This document shows, in pieces, positions 13,825 through 21,254 of a DNA stretch of 24,311 nucleotides. The stretch's first letter is position 1; every line of letters starts with the position of its first letter. The position numbers and the translations under genes are program-made. This stretch comes from a virus: the IMG/VR virus record IMGVR_UViG_3300023172_002559, positions 1 to 24,311 of that record; one strand, written 5' to 3'. The notes beneath the pieces are model-generated. The model was not told the origin of the DNA. It saw only the letters and a list, made by a program, of their open reading frames with translations, and did no database searches.

Positions 13825-14327
13825 AGTAGCTTTCCAAAATCAATTATTTCGCTTTGTCTATTTACATCTTTCACAAAAAATGCACACAAACTATTTTCTT
13901 TTTCTTCTATAGGAATACTTAGTAAATGTCCATTTCGCATTTTAGGAAAAAACCATTTTACATCGTTGTAAAAGTTTGTTATTTCAACTGTGCCAAACTT
14001 AGGATGGGTACTAGTTAAGGGATTAAATAAAAACGCTTCAAATCCTCTTTCGTTTAAACTAGTTAAAGGTAAAACTTCTAAATCACTACCTGCTTGACTA
14101 CATCCAACAGCTAAACACCAATCTAACGGCATTGTTATTTCATTACCGTTTATTTCTAAAACTACAGCAGGCGAGTTAAAGGACTCTAAAAAGATTAAAG
14201 GATTAAAAAAGAAATCTGGTTCTTTAGGATTACTGTTATCTAATATAGAAAATCTTATTTCGTCGTCTATTGTTTCGGGTATTTTATTCAAAGAAAACGA
14301 TGTGTTTTCAAGTGTTAATATTCTCAT
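13821..14327 (-). CDS. Conserved phage protein downstream of uvsW (168 aa)
   Basis: The sequence begins MRILTLENTSFSLNKIPETI and has a well-defined core PLDWCLAVGC and LTSLNERGFEAFLFNPLTS, then VEITNFYNDVKWFFPKMRNGHLLSIPI. The aromatic, beta-rich composition suggests a globular protein, but no family or catalytic motif is recognised. The ATG directly follows the uvsW stop, so the two are co-transcribed. I recall relatives beside uvsW in other T4-like marine phages; role unknown. Confidence 0.7.
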   Translation of the reverse strand: MRILTLENTSFSLNKIPETIDDEIRFSILDNSNPKEPDFFFNPLIFLESFNSPAVVLEINGNEITMPLDWCLAVGCSQAGSDLEVLPLTSLNERGFEAFLFNPLTSTHPKFGTVEITNFYNDVKWFFPKMRNGHLLSIPIEEKENSLCAFFVKDVNRQSEIIDFGKLL

Positions 14328-15791
14328 TTATTTCCAATCCACTTTTTCTATAGTGAATGGGTACTGCGCCTCTTTGTAAAACTTTTTACGTTGAGTAAGG
14401 TGCCGCTTCGCAAACTTACAAGTGCTTGTAAGATCCCATATTTGCACGAAGTCTTTGTCCTTTGCCTTTCTAACGCCTCTACCTATAGATTGAATAACTC
14501 TAACAAAACTTTTTCCAGGTTCAATAAGTACAAGGTTAAAAATACGAGGGATATTAATACCAACAGCAGCGACACCATAAGTGGCAATAACCACTTGATT
14601 ATCTGCCGTGTTGATTTCGTCATACGCATCTTTTCTATCCTTTAGTTTTACATCGCCTTTTACGAATGTTGATCCTGGTATAAGTTCTTGTAGCATCTCG
14701 CCTGCACTAATCCTATCTACAAGTATTAGAGTATTGCCTGATTGTTTTACACTGTTTAATAGTTTGCCTATATATTCGATTCTTGCTTGATTTGTTGTTA
14801 AATATTTTAATTCTTCTTGATAGTTTGTATGTGCTACTGTGTCAATAAGTTGCACAATATTAACATGACATGCTGAAAGCACTCCTTTGTCTTGTAGTTC
14901 TTTTGCAGTAATCTCGCCAATGACTGGACCTAAACTTGCGTGTATACTTTCAAACTCAAACTTTTCTTTAGGTACAGTGCCTGTTAGTCCCCAACGTATC
15001 GGAGCATTACGCAAGTTACGTGTTAACAAGTTTTTAAGAACTTCTGCTTTTGCTTGGTGTACTTCGTCCACAATAACTGTGCTTACACCTTCTAAAAACT
15101 CTGCAAGACTTAAAACTGCTTCGCCATCCTTGTGTCTTTTGTCTAAAATGTTTAAACTTTGCCATGTACAAATAGTATGTGTTTTGTTTAACATCTTTCT
15201 ATCGCCAAAATACACACCTACATCTAGTCCACAGTTAATATAGTCTTCTTCAGTTTGTTCAACTAGACTTTTGTTAGGAACAATAACAAGACTACGACCG
15301 TACTTTTCACTCATGTGTGACAGTGTAGCAGTTGTAATAGTTTTACCTGCACCTGTTGCAATCTGTTGCAGGCTTTGTGGATTGTTTGCAAAGTTGTTGA
15401 TTGCTTCGACTTGATAGTCACGCAGAATGATTTCTTCACCTTCTGCAGGATGTCCTTTAGGCCAGCATACACCTTGGTCAGCCCAATAGCGTTCTGTTAC
15501 TGGTGCAAAGCTCAAGTCGATTGGATGACGTCTGTCTTCAATATCAACTATTTGAACATTGTTTTTAGCAAGTACTTCAGTAACAATATCCAAGTGATTA
15601 ACATAGCCAGTACCGCCAATACCAAAAAAAGCAACTTTGCCGTCCCACCTGCCAAGTTTATACTGTGGCATATATCGTGCGTATGGCACATCAAACTTGA
15701 GAGCATTTGATAACTTTCGCCGTACATCTACATCTAATCCTTCTAGTTTGATGTTTACTTCATCTTCTATGATAAGTTTACATGTTGCCAT
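14328..15791 (-). CDS. uvsW: RNA-DNA and recombination helicase UvsW
   Basis: A superfamily 2 helicase of 487 aa (T4 UvsW is 587, or 502 in the older annotation). In T4 it removes R-loops and migrates recombination branches, helping to switch from origin- to recombination-dependent replication. The N-terminus (residues 1-100, including MPQYKLGRWDG) is the UvsW DNA-binding domain. QQIATGAGKT at 142-151 is Walker A, VDEVHQ at 241-246 is the DExH box, and QSIGRGVRK near the C-terminus is motif VI. A strong promoter-like site lies in the gene upstream. Confidence 0.92.
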   Translation of the reverse strand: MATCKLIIEDEVNIKLEGLDVDVRRKLSNALKFDVPYARYMPQYKLGRWDGKVAFFGIGGTGYVNHLDIVTEVLAKNNVQIVDIEDRRHPIDLSFAPVTERYWADQGVCWPKGHPAEGEEIILRDYQVEAINNFANNPQSLQQIATGAGKTITTATLSHMSEKYGRSLVIVPNKSLVEQTEEDYINCGLDVGVYFGDRKMLNKTHTICTWQSLNILDKRHKDGEAVLSLAEFLEGVSTVIVDEVHQAKAEVLKNLLTRNLRNAPIRWGLTGTVPKEKFEFESIHASLGPVIGEITAKELQDKGVLSACHVNIVQLIDTVAHTNYQEELKYLTTNQARIEYIGKLLNSVKQSGNTLILVDRISAGEMLQELIPGSTFVKGDVKLKDRKDAYDEINTADNQVVIATYGVAAVGINIPRIFNLVLIEPGKSFVRVIQSIGRGVRKAKDKDFVQIWDLTSTCKFAKRHLTQRKKFYKEAQYPFTIEKVDWK

Positions 15792-16957
15792 CTAGCATAT
15801 CTTTCAGTTAGTGGAATCTCTTCGTCATAATATATAAATAGATCACTATTTACTATATACTTTTTTACATGTTTAGTTGTTGGTATACTACTCAAACTTA
15901 ACACACACATTGGCATCCACTTTGTTCTCAATAATAACTTTGGTAGTTTATTCTTTTTAATATACACTATTTCAGTGGTGTTGTCAACCCAGTTGTTTAA
16001 TCTATTGTCTTTTACAAAGGTATTAATATTTTCAGAATCGTCTTTGTTATCAGTTCTAAACAAAACACTTTGTTTTTCATCACTTATAAAGTATTTAAAT
16101 GCATTATATACATTATATACTTGATTGTATTCTTCGTTATCGTCTATTAAAACTAGTATAGGAAATCTATTAAGATGTAATATAGATTCTGCTAGATTTT
16201 GAATCGTATACTGACTTGGTTTTACTAGACATTTAATATCTTCTCTTGATGCAATAACAGCAGGCAATGATGAACTAATATTATACTCTACAAAGTCTAA
16301 TCCGTATCTTCTTTTCCTATCTAGTAAATGTAATCCTGTGTACTCTTTTCCAAGTTCTTTTTCGATCAAACTTTTACTATCGTCTTTGATATTTGAAAAA
16401 AGTTGATTATTATAGCAGGTTTTGTACTCAAATTCGTTTGACAGTACATAACAGATTTGGTTGTAATAATCTAATAGTTCTTGATCTATTTCAAACGATG
16501 TGTCTTTGAACAGTTTTATAACTTGAAAAATCATATCTTCATTTAGTCTATAAAAATGCTCATGCGATCCTTTTCTATGCACATATTCTTTATGCTTGAA
16601 CTGTATGCTGTTTATCTTCATTATATCTTTTTTGCTAAAAGGAAATCTTACTTTAATCCATTTCCAGTCAGATTTTGAAGATTCGTATACCATATTAGAA
16701 TATACATCTTCTGTATCTACTATTTTAATATATTTAGAACGATCAATAGTACGCAAAGGTTGTTTGGATAAAATATCAGTAGGCATTTCTGGAAACACAC
16801 TAGACAGAATGGTTTTGCACAAGTTGTATTGCCTATCTGTAAGTGCTGTTCCTTTTGCACATTGGCGTTCTATGCTTTCTAATATTTGCTTGTTTTTATC
16901 TTCAACACCAATGTCTCTTACATAGTGAGTGAGATATTGTTCTATATATTCAAACAT
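15767..16957 (-). CDS. Large conserved-looking protein of unknown function next to uvsW (396 aa)
   Basis: I do not recognise this protein. It is helical and charged at the N-terminus, has HRKGSHEHFYRLNE at about 133-146, and a C-terminal half with alternating hydrophobic strands (ILVLIDDNEEYN, VLFRTDN, MCVLSLSSIPTT) like a RecA- or Rossmann-type domain. No Walker A or other nucleotide-binding motif is visible. Its 3' end overlaps the uvsW start by 25 nt, which is a long overlap and implies tight coupling, so a helper of UvsW or an inactive helicase-like partner is a fair guess. Codon composition is AT-rich like the neighbours. Confidence 0.65.
   Translation of the reverse strand: MFEYIEQYLTHYVRDIGVEDKNKQILESIERQCAKGTALTDRQYNLCKTILSSVFPEMPTDILSKQPLRTIDRSKYIKIVDTEDVYSNMVYESSKSDWKWIKVRFPFSKKDIMKINSIQFKHKEYVHRKGSHEHFYRLNEDMIFQVIKLFKDTSFEIDQELLDYYNQICYVLSNEFEYKTCYNNQLFSNIKDDSKSLIEKELGKEYTGLHLLDRKRRYGLDFVEYNISSSLPAVIASREDIKCLVKPSQYTIQNLAESILHLNRFPILVLIDDNEEYNQVYNVYNAFKYFISDEKQSVLFRTDNKDDSENINTFVKDNRLNNWVDNTTEIVYIKKNKLPKLLLRTKWMPMCVLSLSSIPTTKHVKKYIVNSDLFIYYDEEIPLTERYARWQHVNLS
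15959..15987 (-). promoter_or_regulatory. Sigma70-like promoter inside the gene upstream of uvsW
   Basis: TTGACA (15987-15982), a 17-nt spacer and TATATT (15964-15959) lie on the minus strand, about 170 nt before the uvsW ATG. The two hexamers and spacing are identical to those of the kdsA promoter. Because the site is inside a coding region, it could be a chance match. Confidence 0.45.
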
Positions 16958-17804
16958 TTATTTGTCCTAAAAGTCTATCTAAAGGTAATCCTGCTGATAT
17001 TTCTTCAACCGTATACTCTGTCCAAGCATAATCATTTAACCATTGTTGTCTATCAGGATAAGGAATATTTTGTAACTGTCTTACATTATTCATAGCAACT
17101 GGATATGCAAGACTGCTTGGTCCTACAAGAGCAGGAACTCCATTTATTACGCTATGTATACCAGGGTTACTGCTATAACTTACAGTAGCGTGTATTCTTT
17201 CAAAGTTCAAATCGAAATCATCATATGTATTGTCAATATGTCTAGGTTCTTGTCTGATAACATTTTTATATTGATGTTCTATTGCTTCTAATCTGCAACG
17301 AGGGTGCGGACGAAATATAATAGGCAAATCAGAAACAGTTTGGAGTGCCCATATTGTATCCATTACCCATTTGCTCATTCGAGGCATGTCTCTCCACTGA
17401 AGACTCTTTTCGTGTTGTCCGCAGATTAGTAAGTATTCGCCTTGTTTACGCCAGGGTCTTAAAAATAACCCCTGACTTTCAGCTCTACTATTATCCATAC
17501 CAGTAGGACCGAAATAAGCATCACGATTAATTCCATTTAATCCTACCTTCCAAGTTGTGCCACGTTTTATGCCACCTACTTCTAAAACAATCACAGGCTT
17601 ATCGTGTTTTTGACATGCATCCCATACTTCTTTGTTTCTTAACATACGTCCGTGAAATAACACACTCCATATTACATGTACATCAGCATCTTCTATTCCA
17701 CCTTTAATAGATGTAAATCCTTTGTTTAAAAGACTTTTTTCAAATGCATCAAATATAGGCTTGCTATTTAAAGCACCGTATTCTCTCCACAATCTAAACT
17801 TCAT
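16950..17804 (-). CDS. KpsS-like capsule polysaccharide glycosyltransferase, copy 1
   Basis: The 284-aa protein resembles the Kdo-transferase-type domain of capsule biosynthesis proteins KpsS/KpsC. RPHPRC (about 181-186) follows the helix TIWALQTVSDLPIIF, and SYSSNPGIHSVINGVPALVGP lies near 212-232, the typical donor-site loop with a nearby His. The layout is shared with the two proteins at 18648 and 19564. The ATG is 6 nt after a promoter-like -10 box and has no Shine-Dalgarno. KpsS/KpsC add beta-Kdo from CMP-Kdo, and kdsA and kdsB are in the same window; donor identity is inferred. Confidence 0.75.
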   Translation of the reverse strand: MKFRLWREYGALNSKPIFDAFEKSLLNKGFTSIKGGIEDADVHVIWSVLFHGRMLRNKEVWDACQKHDKPVIVLEVGGIKRGTTWKVGLNGINRDAYFGPTGMDNSRAESQGLFLRPWRKQGEYLLICGQHEKSLQWRDMPRMSKWVMDTIWALQTVSDLPIIFRPHPRCRLEAIEHQYKNVIRQEPRHIDNTYDDFDLNFERIHATVSYSSNPGIHSVINGVPALVGPSSLAYPVAMNNVRQLQNIPYPDRQQWLNDYAWTEYTVEEISAGLPLDRLLGQINV

Positions 17805-17810
17805 GAGTAA

Positions 17811-17839
17811 ATAATAACATATTTTAAAAGGAACGTCAA
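17811..17839 (-). promoter_or_regulatory. Sigma70-like promoter at the start codon of the KpsS-like gene
   Basis: TTGACG (17839-17834), a 17-nt spacer and TATTAT (17816-17811) lie on the minus strand in the divergent spacer. Only 6 nt (TTACTC) separate the -10 from the ATG at 17804, the same geometry as primase. The -35 overlaps the ATG of the plus-strand gene. Confidence 0.5.
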
Positions 17840-18660
17840 TGTCAATTACAGTAGTATCAACATTTCATAAACCGGTTTTAGATTTATATGGACAAAGATT
17901 TGTTGACAGTTTTAGCCAAAACATAGATAAAAATATTAAACTACTGTTGTATGCGGAAGATTGTGTTCCTGGGAGTAATGATTCTCGTATTACCATATTA
18001 GACCAAAAAACTAGTTTACCAAAACTTTTAGCATTTAAACAGCGTTGGAAAGATGTGCCAAAAGCAAACGGCAAATGTCCTCCAGAAATCAAAGCTCGTC
18101 GTCCAAGAGATTGGCACAAAGAGTTTAAATGGGATGCTATAAGATTTGCTAATAAAGTATATGCAGTATTTGATGCTGCCGAACGCTGTGATACAGATTG
18201 GATTGTGTGGATGGATGCAGATACATTTGTACACTCAGCTTGGTCATATGAAAACTTTAAATATTTCTTACCTGAAAAAACTTGGCTTGCTTATATGGGC
18301 AGGGGTAAAAAATGGCCAGAATGCGGTTTCTATGGTATCAACTTAAAAACAAAAGTTGGAAAAGAGTTTTTAAAAGAGTTTGAACATGTATACGAACATG
18401 CTGAATATGGAATATTCAGAATGGAAGAATGGCATGACAGTTATGTTTTTGATGAAGTTTTAAAAAAGATTAAAAACAAATATCCAAATGAACTGATTAA
18501 TAATATAAGTGGAAACTTGATAAACGGCGAAGGACACCCTATCATTAATAGTGATTTAGGAAAATACATTGATCACTTAAAAGGCGATAGAAAAGAAATA
18601 GGCAAGAGTAATAAACCAAAAGATCTTATTGTAAAACGCAAAGAAGCCTATTGGCAATAG
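17839..18660 (+). CDS. Glycosyltransferase with DxD motif, plus strand
   Basis: The 273-aa protein begins MSITVVSTFHKPVLDLYGQRF, has VWMDADTF at 124-130 with the DxD at 126-128, and later ECGFYGINLKTKVGKEF and WHDSYVF, which fit the acceptor half of a GT-A-fold transferase. It shares the N-terminal pattern and DxD position with the minus-strand protein at 12184. AAGGA is 7 nt before the ATG. It is the second of only two plus-strand genes here, facing the KpsS-like gene on one side and converging with another on the other, with a 13-nt 3' overlap. Confidence 0.82.
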   Translation: MSITVVSTFHKPVLDLYGQRFVDSFSQNIDKNIKLLLYAEDCVPGSNDSRITILDQKTSLPKLLAFKQRWKDVPKANGKCPPEIKARRPRDWHKEFKWDAIRFANKVYAVFDAAERCDTDWIVWMDADTFVHSAWSYENFKYFLPEKTWLAYMGRGKKWPECGFYGINLKTKVGKEFLKEFEHVYEHAEYGIFRMEEWHDSYVFDEVLKKIKNKYPNELINNISGNLINGEGHPIINSDLGKYIDHLKGDRKEIGKSNKPKDLIVKRKEAYWQ

Positions 18661-19577
18661 TTTCTCATATGTTTCCAGCAAGAGCCGTTTGCAAGTTCCT
18701 CGAAGTTCCAATGGAACATACTAATACGTTGTAACCAACGTTCTCTATCATACAAGTTTGGATTTTCAATCAATCTAAAATCAGTATTACTTACTTCTCT
18801 ATTTTGGCTGCTTTCAGGATCTGTTACAAACGAATGATAACCTTGTATAATAGGTCCAACTGCTGCGCTGCTATTATGATTTACAACTGCCCATGCTTTT
18901 GAAAGTTCTTCTTCTAAAGATTTTCCTTGTAAACTTATTTTGACATTAGGTAGATTTTTAAGTCTAGTTTTGTTTACGTTTAGATATATTGGTGCTTTTT
19001 TATCTCCAGGATGTGGTCTAACTAAAATAGGTCTATCGCTGTGTTGTCTAATCTTGCTTATTGTATCTAGTGCCCATTGTTCGACGTCATATCCTTTCAT
19101 GCTCCAGCCGCCTTGACGCTGAAGCATTAATATAATCCATTTACCTTGTTGTTTTGTATCTTCTATTTTTATGCCAAGATGCTTGCTTATTTGTCTCCAA
19201 CGTTTTGGATTAATATTATCATCGCAGTACAATCCTGTTTGTGGAAATACACCATTAAAACTATACCTTAAATAACCAAAAGGATTTGTTTTATCTTTAT
19301 AGTTAAACAAACTTGCATCTGCACAAGCAACAAATTTTTGTTTTTGTATTTGTGTATCTATTACAGTTTTACGTAATCTTAAATGAGGAGAGCTAATGTT
19401 GTCGTATACCCATCCTTGTATAACTCCTACATCGCAATCTTCTATAGTATTTCCTGTGTGCAGTATGCCTTGATCTCCTGCGGCATTTACTCCTTGTGCA
19501 AACTTAATAAGCAGCTCTGTTTTTTGTTTATTACTATTTCGAGCTGGAACACTATTATAATAACTAACTACTTTCAT
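18648..19577 (-). CDS. KpsS-like glycosyltransferase, copy 2
   Basis: The 309-aa protein has VRPHPGDKKAP after the helix WALDTISKIRQHSDRPIL, and VNHNSSAAVGPIIQGYHSFV further on, the same order as copy 1 (RPHP, then a Ser-rich loop before a Gly-containing turn). The N-terminal domain differs more, with GVIQGWVYD and FVACADASLF. The C-terminus has WLQRISMFHWNFEELANG, parallel to copy 1's WLNDYAWTEYTVEEISAG. It follows copy 3 with a 14-nt overlap. A role in adding Kdo or a similar sugar is inferred from family likeness. Confidence 0.72.
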   Translation of the reverse strand: MKVVSYYNSVPARNSNKQKTELLIKFAQGVNAAGDQGILHTGNTIEDCDVGVIQGWVYDNISSPHLRLRKTVIDTQIQKQKFVACADASLFNYKDKTNPFGYLRYSFNGVFPQTGLYCDDNINPKRWRQISKHLGIKIEDTKQQGKWIILMLQRQGGWSMKGYDVEQWALDTISKIRQHSDRPILVRPHPGDKKAPIYLNVNKTRLKNLPNVKISLQGKSLEEELSKAWAVVNHNSSAAVGPIIQGYHSFVTDPESSQNREVSNTDFRLIENPNLYDRERWLQRISMFHWNFEELANGSCWKHMRNYCQ

Positions 19578-20376
19578 TTACTATATTCCATGCATAACCA
19601 CTTACCATTTCCGCTGCGGTAAACTGACAATAGGAAAGATGTTTTGCAAATGCTAGTACTTCTCCTTTTGTAGGAATATGTAAACTTCTAACATCGGATA
19701 TATGTGTGTTACATAAAACTGTTGCTGCATTTGGTGCTAATGCAATAGCAGGTTTGCTCATTAATAATGCCTCTGTTGCAGCAATACTATTAAATGTTAC
19801 TAAACAAACAGCATCTTCTAATGCTTGCCATATTGTATCATTATTAACTCTGTCTTCTCTACTAGGTTTTAGCCTTACCTTAATGGGTATATTTGTATAA
19901 GTTTTAATCTGGTCGAGTGTTTCTTCCATCCATTGATTTAAATCTCTACCATAAAACTTCATTACCTTTTCACTAGGAGGACAAACCAATATATAACTAC
20001 CCCCTGTTGGTTTTGTATAACTCCAATTTAGTTTACGTAATCTGTCCATTGATCTATCTTTTATTGGACCTAGATTTTGTAATGCATTTTTTGTAATGCG
20101 ATGATATTCTTTTTTCTTGCCAGGTTGAATATAACCTGTATCTATCGCATAAAATGTTCTGCCTATTGACATACATTGTTTTAGAGCTTTTTGACTAGTG
20201 CCTCCTAAGCCTCTTATAACTAAGTCGTTATCGGTATTTTCTTCGGTTTTCCAATCACTAATGATTCCGCCAGCACCTAAAATAAAATCTCTACAATACG
20301 GATCGTAAATGTCGCCTTTTTTATCGTAGTTAAAATCACCTGGATCAGGTATAATGCTTGCAACTTTTACACCCAT
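19564..20376 (-). CDS. KpsS-like glycosyltransferase, copy 3
   Basis: The 270-aa protein has VRLKPSRED after helix WMEETLDQIKTYTNIPI, and VTFNSIAATEALLMSKPAIAL near 194-214, the same arrangement as copies 1 and 2, but the RPHP His is replaced (RLKP). An ATG at 20376 has a good ribosome-binding site (GAGG, 8 nt upstream). The reading frame stays open a further 147 nt upstream without a start codon, up to an A9 tract at the end of the preceding gene, so a frameshifted fusion is possible. Donor and acceptor are unknown. Confidence 0.72.
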   Translation of the reverse strand: MGVKVASIIPDPGDFNYDKKGDIYDPYCRDFILGAGGIISDWKTEENTDNDLVIRGLGGTSQKALKQCMSIGRTFYAIDTGYIQPGKKKEYHRITKNALQNLGPIKDRSMDRLRKLNWSYTKPTGGSYILVCPPSEKVMKFYGRDLNQWMEETLDQIKTYTNIPIKVRLKPSREDRVNNDTIWQALEDAVCLVTFNSIAATEALLMSKPAIALAPNAATVLCNTHISDVRSLHIPTKGEVLAFAKHLSYCQFTAAEMVSGYAWNIVNESS

Positions 20377-20533
20377 GTTTTTTACCTCTATTTTATCTTC
20401 ACTTGTAAACCATTTTTCTTGTGGATCAATCTTATCATATAAACTTGCATTTAGATTTGCTTTTATAACATCAGAGTAAGTAGTATTATTAATATACCTA
20501 GGACGTTCTTTCTCTAGTCTGACCTTTTTTTTT
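20377..20533 (-). other. Open frame with no start codon after an A9 tract; possible -1 frameshift
   Basis: The glycosyltransferase at 20514-21254 ends GAT CAA AAA AAA AGG TCA GAC TAG. A slip of -1 on the slippery A AAA AAA heptamer in the nine-A tract (20533-20525 on the minus strand) gives ...AAG GTC AGA CTA GAG and an open frame of 49 codons that runs without a stop into the ATG of copy 3. The encoded peptide (EKERPRYINNTTYSDV...) looks like ordinary protein. It could be a programmed frameshift, an assembly or sequencing indel, or a real mutation that split a longer gene. Confidence 0.5.
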
Positions 20534-21254
20534 GATCTTCTAGTTCCTTGGTGAGATACAAGCGTTCTGCTTTGTAATACTCATTTGCATATTCGCAGTC
20601 TTGATAATCTTCAAACCAAGGACCACCTTCTGTGTAATGTAGTGCTTTTGGTTTACCATCGTCTGGCTCTTTGTACCAGCCAACTAGCCAGTTCCACTCG
20701 TGACTGATTGCTCCAATCTTGTCATCGTCTAACCAACTAAATCTATGAAACCATGCACCAGTTTTGTGTTCATCATTTACACACTCGGGTGTAAGAATAC
20801 TATTGTCAGGATGGCCTGCGTTAAACAAAACTGCACTACTCCAGTTTTTTCTTGGATAAATGTGCTGATCTTTTCCATCCATCTTTGTGCCAGCTTTTGG
20901 AGTGTAATCGTGTTGCGCACACATGACTGCAAACTTGTCATTTGTTTTGGCAAACAACTTTGCAACATCATCTAGGAAAATAAAATCACAATCGATAAAC
21001 AAAGCCCATCCCTCAAAGTTTGCAAGTCTAGGAACTAAGAATCTTGTAAAAGTAAATTCTGTGCTTGCAAGTGTATCTACTGCACGAGTATACATTCCAT
21101 CTCTGCGTAAGTTATGTTGTTTTAATGGTATTACTTTTACAGGCACAGATGCATGTTTCAAAATACTTGCTTTACATGCTTGAAATGCAATATCTTCTCT
21201 ACTGTCCCATCCAACATATATTCTAAGTGGTTCAATCTCTTCGCTCAATATCAT
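20514..21254 (-). CDS. Glycosyltransferase, GT-A fold, DxD motif
   Basis: The 246-aa protein begins with IYVGWDSREDIAFQACKAS, carries the metal-binding FIDCDFIFLDD (DxD at 88-90), and has HYTEGGPWFEDYQ near residue 217 where GT8-type enzymes have a catalytic-site His-containing loop. KNWSSAVLFNAGHP is typical of the acceptor half. I recall very similar proteins in T4-like cyanophages. The ATG at 21254 overlaps the upstream cupin end; a TTG at 21248 is also well placed after GGAG. The 3' end holds the A9 tract described separately. Confidence 0.85.
   Translation of the reverse strand: MILSEEIEPLRIYVGWDSREDIAFQACKASILKHASVPVKVIPLKQHNLRRDGMYTRAVDTLASTEFTFTRFLVPRLANFEGWALFIDCDFIFLDDVAKLFAKTNDKFAVMCAQHDYTPKAGTKMDGKDQHIYPRKNWSSAVLFNAGHPDNSILTPECVNDEHKTGAWFHRFSWLDDDKIGAISHEWNWLVGWYKEPDDGKPKALHYTEGGPWFEDYQDCEYANEYYKAERLYLTKELEDQKKRSD

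Noticed and set aside
16100-16125. Tandem TATATAATG repeats in the gene upstream of uvsW
   Set aside because: They encode a repeated VYN in a continuous frame and do not form an array or have any gene start nearby.
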